Positions 59,230-64,000 of a stretch of 64,000 nt of DNA are shown here, piece after piece. The translations under genes and the position numbers were made by a program. How positions within the stretch are numbered: the stretch's first letter is position 1; every line of letters begins with the position of its first letter. The notes under the pieces were generated by a model, which saw only the letters and a program-made list of their open reading frames with translations, was not told the origin of the DNA and ran no database searches. The DNA comes from JBCCMQ01 sp039026235 (GTDB lineage: Bacteria; Pseudomonadota; Alphaproteobacteria; Rhodobacterales; Rhodobacteraceae). The stretch is from positions 62,001 through 126,000 of the forward strand of contig JBCCMQ010000011.1 of NCBI GenBank assembly GCA_039026235.1, given 5' to 3'.

Positions 59230-60249
59230 ATGAAAAGATTCGTCACAGCTTCGGCTGTTGCCCTTTTGGCGACGGCAGGTGCTTCGTTCGCGGGCAGCCA
59301 CAGTGTGGGCGCTTGCCTGATTACGAAAACCGATACCAACCCGTTTTTTGTGAAGATGAAGGAAGGCGCGCTTGCCAAAGCGGAAGAACTTGGCGTCGAG
59401 CTGTCCACGTTCGCGGGCAAGGTCGACGGCGACCACGAAACCCAAGTGGCGGCGATCGAAACCTGTATTGCGAACGGTGCCAAGGGCATTCTGCTGACCG
59501 CATCGGACACGTCGTCAATCGTGCCAGCCGTTCGCCAGGCACGGGACGCAGGTCTTGTTGTCATCGCGCTGGATACCCCGCTTGAGCCGATTGACGCGGC
59601 GGACATGACTTTCGCCACCGACAATTTTCTGGCAGGTGAGTTGATCGGCAAATGGGCCGCAGCATCCCTCGGTGACGCCGCTGCCGATGCAAAGATCGCA
59701 ATGCTGGATCTTGCCGTCAGCCAGCCTTCGGTTGGCGTGCTGCGCGACCAGGGCTTCCTGCAAGGCTTCGGTATAGACCTCGGTGATCCGAACAAGTGGG
59801 GCGATGAAACCGATGCCCGCATCGTCGGCAACGACGTCACCGCCGGCAACGAGGAAGGTGGCCGCCGGGCCATGGAGAACCTGTTGGCCAAGGACCCCTT
59901 CATTAACGTTGTCTACACCATCAACGAACCGGCCGCGGCGGGCGCCTATGAGGCGCTAAAGGCTATTGGTCGTGAAAACGACGTGTTGATCGTGTCCGTT
60001 GACGGCGGCTGCCCCGGCGTCGCCAATGTCAAGGATGGCATCATCGGCGCCACCTCTCAACAGTATCCGTTGCTGATGGCATCGCTCGGCATCGAAGCGA
60101 TCGTTGCCTGGGCCAAGGACGGCACAAAGCCCGCCAACACGCCCGGCAAGGATTTCTTTGATACGGGCGTTGCACTGGTCACCGATCAGCCTGCGGACGG
60201 CGTCGAGTCGATTGACACGGCCGAAGGTACTGACCTTTGCTGGGGTTAA
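59230..60249 (+). CDS. frcB: Fructose-type ABC transporter, periplasmic binding protein
   Basis: 339-residue periplasmic receptor of the ribose/fructose (LacI-like) class. The signal peptide MKRFVTASAVALLATAGASF is cleaved before GSHS; the mature protein begins VGACLITKTDTNPFFVKMKEG and includes IANGAKGILLTASDTSSIVP and VIALDTPLEP sugar contacts. GGGAGG precedes the ATG at 59230; a start six codons earlier is rejected. The gene order with permease, ATPase and FrcK-like kinase matches the rhizobial fructose system, so fructose (perhaps also ribose or mannose) is the likely sugar. Confidence 0.9.
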   Translation: MKRFVTASAVALLATAGASFAGSHSVGACLITKTDTNPFFVKMKEGALAKAEELGVELSTFAGKVDGDHETQVAAIETCIANGAKGILLTASDTSSIVPAVRQARDAGLVVIALDTPLEPIDAADMTFATDNFLAGELIGKWAAASLGDAAADAKIAMLDLAVSQPSVGVLRDQGFLQGFGIDLGDPNKWGDETDARIVGNDVTAGNEEGGRRAMENLLAKDPFINVVYTINEPAAAGAYEALKAIGRENDVLIVSVDGGCPGVANVKDGIIGATSQQYPLLMASLGIEAIVAWAKDGTKPANTPGKDFFDTGVALVTDQPADGVESIDTAEGTDLCWG

Positions 60250-60278
60250 GTTAGGACGGCGTAACCGCCACCTGACAA

Positions 60279-60301
60279 GAGGCGGGCTGTCGGCCCGCCT
60301 C
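60279..60301 (+). other. Intercistronic hairpin between frcB and frcC
   Basis: GAGGCGGGC (60279-60287), loop TGTCG, GCCCGCCTC (60293-60301): nine perfect base pairs without a following T run. The likely role is 3'-end protection of the frcB message, giving more receptor than membrane components. Confidence 0.6.
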
Positions 60302-60347
60302 GCCAACTGGGCGAATATGGCGCCGCATTGGGCGACGGGGAGGATCG

Positions 60348-61409
60348 ATGTCTCAACCTCAGGAATTTGAGAATGTCCTGGGCGATGCCGCCAATGAGGT
60401 GGCTGAGTTCCACGACCAAGACAATGGTCTGATCGGGCGCTTTCACCACGCGCTGCATATGACCCCGGCGTTGGTGCCTCTGATCGTGCTCGTCGCAGCG
60501 ATCATAATCTTCGGCGTTTTGCTTGGGTCGCGGTTCTTCTCGCCCTTTGCACTCACGCTGATCCTGCAACAGGTGCAGATCGTTGGCATCGTGGCAGCGG
60601 CGCAGAGCCTCGTGATCCTGACGGCGGGCATTGATCTTTCGGTAGGCGCCATCGCGGTTATCACATCCGTGTTCATGGGCCAGTTCACTTTTCGCTACGG
60701 CCTTCCGGTCGAGCTCGCCGTGGCGCTTGGCCTTATCGCCGGCACGGCGATTGGATCGATCAACGGTTGGCTGGTCGCGGTGATGAAACTGCCGCCCTTC
60801 ATCGTCACGCTTGGCATGTGGCAGATCGTGCTTGCAGCCAACTTCCTGTATTCGGCGAACGAAACCATTCGCAGCCAGGATATCGCCGAACAGGCGCCAC
60901 TCCTGCAATTCATGGGAACCAAGATCAACATAGGTGGAGCGGTGTTCACCTACGGCGTGATATTTATGGTCTTTTTGGTCTTGTTTTTGGCTTACATTCT
61001 TCGGTCCACAGCCTGGGGGCGGCATGTCTATGCCGTGGGTGACGATCCGGATGCGGCCGAGCTATCGGGCGTCAACGTCAAAAAGACGCTCATTTCGGTC
61101 TACGCCATCGCCGGATTGATCTGCGGTTTCGCGGGCTGGGCCCTGATCGGCAGGATCGGATCTGTCTCACCCACCAGCGGACAGCTTTTGAACATAGAGA
61201 GCATTACCGCTGTCGTGATCGGCGGGATCTCTCTCTTCGGTGGGCGCGGTTCCATCCTGGGCGCCTTTTTCGGGGCGCTTATTGTTGGTGTATTCACCCT
61301 TGGACTGCGGCTCGCCGGGGCGGACGCGCAATGGACGTTTCTGTTGATTGGCCTTCTTATCATCGCCGCCGTCGCGGTTGACCAGTGGATCAGAAAGGTA
61401 GCTGCCTGA
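60348..61409 (+). CDS. frcC: Fructose-type ABC transporter, permease
   Basis: 353 residues of the RbsC-type permease family, about ten membrane segments. Family landmarks: LVILTAGIDLSVGAIAVI, GSINGWLVAVMKLPPFIVTL, GRHVYAVGDDPDAAELSGVN and ITAVVIGGISLFGGRGSI. About 45 cytoplasmic residues precede the first segment. Its stop TGA overlaps the ATG of frcA by one base. Confidence 0.92.
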   Translation: MSQPQEFENVLGDAANEVAEFHDQDNGLIGRFHHALHMTPALVPLIVLVAAIIIFGVLLGSRFFSPFALTLILQQVQIVGIVAAAQSLVILTAGIDLSVGAIAVITSVFMGQFTFRYGLPVELAVALGLIAGTAIGSINGWLVAVMKLPPFIVTLGMWQIVLAANFLYSANETIRSQDIAEQAPLLQFMGTKINIGGAVFTYGVIFMVFLVLFLAYILRSTAWGRHVYAVGDDPDAAELSGVNVKKTLISVYAIAGLICGFAGWALIGRIGSVSPTSGQLLNIESITAVVIGGISLFGGRGSILGAFFGALIVGVFTLGLRLAGADAQWTFLLIGLLIIAAVAVDQWIRKVAA

Positions 61410-62179
61410 TGGAACCAATCCTGAAAGCCCGCGGACTGGTGAAGCGATTTGGCCGCGTTGTCGCCCTTGATCATTGCGATTTCGACCTCATGCCCGGTGA
61501 GATACTGGGCGTGATCGGCGACAATGGCGCCGGCAAGTCAACGCTGATCAAATCGATCTCGGGTGCGCTGGTCGCCGATGAGGGCGAGATTTGGCTGGAA
61601 ACCCAAAAGGTCACCTTTCAATCCCCGATCGAAGCACGCGAAGCTGGGATTGAAACCGTCTACCAAACCCTTGCGATGTCTCCGGCGCTGAGCATTGCGG
61701 ACAATATGTTCATGGGGCGCGAGTTACGGAAACCCGGTTGGCAAGGCAGCCTTTTGCGACGGCTCGACAGACAGGCCATGGAGACCTTTGCCCGCGAAAA
61801 GCTGACCGAGCTTGGCTTGATGACCATTCAGAACATCAATCAGGCGGTTGAGACCTTGTCGGGCGGCCAGCGACAGGGCGTAGCAGTGGCCCGCGCGGCG
61901 GCCTTCGGATCCAAAGTGATCATTCTCGACGAACCGACTGCCGCCCTTGGTGTCAAGGAAAGCCGGCGTGTTCTTGAGCTTATCCAGGACGTGAAAGCGC
62001 GTGGCATTCCGATCATTCTAATCAGCCACAACATGCCCCATGTCTTTGAGGTGTGCGACCGGGTACATATCCACCGCCTTGGCCGGCGCCTAACGGTCAT
62101 CGACCCCAAAGACTATGAGATGTCCGATGCAGTGGCCTTTATGACCGGGGCGAAAACGCCGGAGCCCGTCGCCGCCTGA
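61409..62179 (+). CDS. frcA: Fructose-type ABC transporter, ATPase (single domain)
   Basis: 256-residue single ATPase domain: Walker A GDNGAGKSTLIKSI, signature LSGGQRQGVAVARAA, Walker B VIILDEPTAALG and switch His in LISHNMPHVFE. Most ribose-type systems use a fused double ATPase, whereas FrcA is single, so this supports the Frc assignment. The start ATG at 61409 overlaps the frcC stop; an earlier start inside frcC is rejected. Confidence 0.92.
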   Translation: MEPILKARGLVKRFGRVVALDHCDFDLMPGEILGVIGDNGAGKSTLIKSISGALVADEGEIWLETQKVTFQSPIEAREAGIETVYQTLAMSPALSIADNMFMGRELRKPGWQGSLLRRLDRQAMETFAREKLTELGLMTIQNINQAVETLSGGQRQGVAVARAAAFGSKVIILDEPTAALGVKESRRVLELIQDVKARGIPIILISHNMPHVFEVCDRVHIHRLGRRLTVIDPKDYEMSDAVAFMTGAKTPEPVAA

Positions 62180-62181
62180 CT

Positions 62182-62814
62182 ATGGCAACAGCGAAGCAGA
62201 ACGCCGAAACGATCATCGCGCAGGTTTTGGCGCTTCCCCAGGCACCGGGCAGGCGACTTGTCGCATTGGCTGGACCTCCCGCGGCTGGCAAGTCAACGGT
62301 CGCCGAAATGGTGCAACGCGGCCTGACTGACCGCGGGCTCCCGACCGGTCTTTTGCCCATGGACGGCTTCCACATGGACAATTCAGCGCTTGACGACCTG
62401 GGGCTGCGTTCGCGCAAAGGGGCACCTGAAACGTTTGACCTACAGGGGTTGCAAAAGACCCTGCAACAGCTCTCGGTTCAGCCGGAAGTTCCGGTACCGA
62501 CCTTTGACCGCATACAGGACCGAACCGTTCCGAATGCGCAGATAATCGGCGACGAACAGGCCCATGTGGTCGTCGAAGGAAATTACCTTTTGCTCGACGA
62601 AGAAGGCTGGCGCGACCTGTCTAAGTTCTGGGATTTTTCTGTCCTTTTTCAGGTTCCGCTTAAAAAGCTTGAGGCACGCCTTGTGGCGCGGTGGACGGAG
62701 TTGGGCCACCCTGAAGCCGAAGCTTTGGTACGCGCCCGAACCAACGACATCCCGAATGCGCGTCGTGTGATGCACGCCAGAATGCCCAGTTCCCTGGTTT
62801 TGGGTGCCGCCTGA
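62182..62814 (+). CDS. frcK: FrcK-like kinase (uridine kinase/PRK family P-loop protein)
   Basis: 210-residue P-loop protein: LAGPPAAGKSTVAEMVQRGL (Walker A), MDGFHMDNSALDDLG and VVVEGNYLLLDEEGW, as in the pantothenate/uridine kinase-like family to which rhizobial FrcK belongs. Two bases after frcA, it ends the operon. FrcK has been regarded as a sugar kinase candidate, but its substrate is not established by sequence. Confidence 0.87.
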   Translation: MATAKQNAETIIAQVLALPQAPGRRLVALAGPPAAGKSTVAEMVQRGLTDRGLPTGLLPMDGFHMDNSALDDLGLRSRKGAPETFDLQGLQKTLQQLSVQPEVPVPTFDRIQDRTVPNAQIIGDEQAHVVVEGNYLLLDEEGWRDLSKFWDFSVLFQVPLKKLEARLVARWTELGHPEAEALVRARTNDIPNARRVMHARMPSSLVLGAA

Positions 62815-63008
62815 CGGTGTGTCCTTCTACACGCCTGCTTCTGCGGCGGCCCGCATCGCTTCCGGTGCGTTTGATCGGACGTCATCCGTCCGGTAGTCTC
62901 ACACCCGACGCGGGCCGAAGATCCGCAGGACAGAGGTAAGTTTCGGATGCACCAACCCATTTTGTTCCTGCCGATTGGCGGCAAGTCAAAACGGCCCCCC
63001 CTGCCCCG

Positions 63009-63674
63009 ATGAAGTACTTTTGCATCGGTTTGACGAAAACCGGGACGACCTCTTTCAACCGCCTCATGGCATCGCTGGATTGCCGCACGCACGGATTTTC
63101 GCGCGCGTTGCTATTTGAGTACCTCAACGAGGGGCAGACCGGCCCGAAGATCACCGCCGCAATAGAGGGAAATGATGCCTTTGATGACTGGCCGTGGCCG
63201 TTCCTTTACAAGGAGCTCAACCAAAAGCTGGGCGACGAAGCTTACTTCGTGCTGACCAAACGCGCTTCACCAGAGCAGTGGCTTGCATCGATCAAGCGGT
63301 ATGCGCTGAACTCCCGGACGCAGCGTATCCGTCAGTTGACCTATGGAACCGAGTTTCCGCACGGGTTCGAGACGCACTACCTTGCCCGCTACAAAAGCCA
63401 CCTTGAGGAAGTGCGAAGCTACTTTGCACACGCCAATGCAACGCACCGCCTCTTTGAGGTTGAGATCGGGGACCCATCACTGCCAGAGCGACTTTCCGCC
63501 CTGACCGGTCGCACTCCGACGGCCGGATTTGAAGCGCACAGCAACAAAAGCCCGGTGCGGCCCCGCGTGGCCCGGGAAAACCTTGTCACTATAAACAAGT
63601 CGCTGCGCGGGCTCGGCAAACCTGCCATCACGCTCGAAGAAGCGGGATTTAAGAACCCATCGATACAGGTTTAA
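63009..63674 (+). CDS. Sulfotransferase-like protein
   Basis: 221 residues of the P-loop sulfotransferase type: CIGLTKTGTTSFNRLMASLD is the 5'-phosphosulfate loop for PAPS, and FVLTKRASPEQWLASIKRYA supplies the 3'-phosphate Arg/Ser contacts. The acceptor is unknown; small bacterial members modify glycans, lipids or metabolites. The gene stands alone in a 194-base plus 150-base surrounding. No ribosome binding site is visible before the ATG, which follows a run of C, so translation may be weak or leaderless. Its neighbours give no functional hint. Confidence 0.8.
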   Translation: MKYFCIGLTKTGTTSFNRLMASLDCRTHGFSRALLFEYLNEGQTGPKITAAIEGNDAFDDWPWPFLYKELNQKLGDEAYFVLTKRASPEQWLASIKRYALNSRTQRIRQLTYGTEFPHGFETHYLARYKSHLEEVRSYFAHANATHRLFEVEIGDPSLPERLSALTGRTPTAGFEAHSNKSPVRPRVARENLVTINKSLRGLGKPAITLEEAGFKNPSIQV

Positions 63675-63738
63675 AGGCAGAAGGATACGGTCACCGATTA
63701 ACTGGTGCGTTTGCTGGATGAAGCTAAGCCTTTCTGTC

Positions 63739-63766
63739 AAACGAAACCAAACGAAAGTAAAACGAA
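63739..63766 (+). promoter_or_regulatory. Three phased direct repeats before the DeoR gene
   Basis: AAACGAAA at 63739-63746 and 63749-63756, and AAACGAA at 63760-63766. The units are 10 and 11 bases apart, that is one helical turn each. Repeats of this kind (TTTCGTTT on the other strand) are used by DeoR/GlpR-type repressors, so autoregulation of the following gene is inferred. Confidence 0.6.
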
Positions 63767-63824
63767 TATTTTGAGCTTCCATTCGGCCCAATAGCTGTTT
63801 AGAAGCTGCGCCAAGGAGCGCACA

Positions 63825-64000
63825 ATGGACATCGATACACGCCAAGAGACGATCCTCGCGCTATTGCGCAGCCAAGGGGCCGTGGCTGTCGATGAACTTG
63901 CACAACACTTCAAACTGACAGCGCAAACGATACGGCAGGACTTGCGCGATCTCGGTCAGCGCGGGCTCTTGCTCCGCACACATGGCGGGGCCCGGAGGGT
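63825..64000 (+). CDS. DeoR/GlpR-family regulator (N-terminus, cut by window end)
   Basis: The first 58 codons encode a DeoR-type winged helix: TRQETILALLRSQGAVAVDE, LAQHFKLTAQTIRQDL and the DLGQRGLLLRTHGGA end typical of GlpR-like proteins. AAGGAG eight bases before the ATG supports the start. The rest, including the sugar-phosphate-sensing domain, is outside the window. The three AAACGAA repeats upstream are a likely self-operator. It probably controls a sugar or polyol operon to the right. Confidence 0.9.
   Translation, partial: MDIDTRQETILALLRSQGAVAVDELAQHFKLTAQTIRQDLRDLGQRGLLLRTHGGARR

Noticed and set aside
62876..62892. CGGACG/CGTCCG hairpin after frcK
   Set aside because: Only six base pairs with no T run; too weak to call the operon's terminator. 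Nothing else recognizable in 62815-63008.
1..64000. Mobile elements, CRISPR arrays, prophage or toxin-antitoxin modules
   Set aside because: No transposase, integrase, repeat-spacer pattern, phage gene or toxin pair was found on either strand.

Overview
The window is a gene-dense chromosomal segment of roughly 60 % GC from an alphaproteobacterium, most probably a Rhodobacterales (Roseobacter-group) species. This rests on: a NAD-linked molybdenum formate dehydrogenase whose NuoE-like and NuoF-like subunits are fused; a fructose system laid out like frcR-frcBCAK; three complete TRAP transporters in about 22 kb; hisB-hisH-hisA-hisF-hisE with DUF2147 genes inserted; and a CxxC protein gene next to rlmB and a tRNA-Tyr. 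I see no insertion sequence, prophage, CRISPR array or rRNA, and no gene-free stretch longer than about 260 bases.

Layout. 1-5187 (minus): LysR regulator, fused fdsGB and the start of fdsA (cut by the left edge). 5261-12830 (plus): promoter, TPP riboswitch and ten tightly coupled genes thiD-O-S-G-E-F-Y-tenA-Z-X, combining thiazole synthesis, pyrimidine salvage/uptake and coupling; no thiC is present here. 12827-18089 (minus): glycerate 2-kinase, then a glutamine-synthetase-like amide ligase, aldehyde dehydrogenase and iron alcohol dehydrogenase. 18242-24157 (minus): seven genes (FAH-family hydrolase, RutE-like nitroreductase, OsmC, TRAP P-Q-M, intradiol dioxygenase), divergent from YciI and malonyl-CoA decarboxylase. 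A GntR regulator divides this from a second TRAP operon carrying a GST and a formylglycine-type sulfatase/phosphonate monoester hydrolase (26890-32193). 32206-36409: dienelactone hydrolase, an SDR/luciferase-like/DUF1330 operon and its divergent LysR. 36456-45037: six genes (ThDP enzyme, enolase-superfamily enzyme, DadA-like oxidase, TRAP P-Q-M) divergent from a GntR regulator and an Asp/Glu-type racemase. This looks like an uptake, racemization, oxidative deamination and decarboxylation route for an unidentified amino-acid-like compound. 45065-50094: TetR and an RND efflux pair. 50206-55680: histidine genes interrupted by an FAD oxidoreductase and two reverse-strand DUF2147 genes. 55815-57793: CoA-binding protein, CxxC protein, rlmB and tRNA-Tyr. 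57851-62814: ROK regulator and fructose-type ABC operon frcBCAK. 63009-64000: sulfotransferase and the start of a DeoR regulator.

The strongest leads are the two catabolic islands (18242-32193 and 36456-45037). Their genes are coherent as pathways, but the substrates cannot be named from sequence. Several regulator/operator pairs can be read directly: CTGTATACAG over the -10 of the 43.5 kb operon; a nested palindrome before the RND pump; two inverted repeats before frcB; three helically phased repeats before the DeoR gene; and a candidate alternative pairing in the TPP riboswitch.
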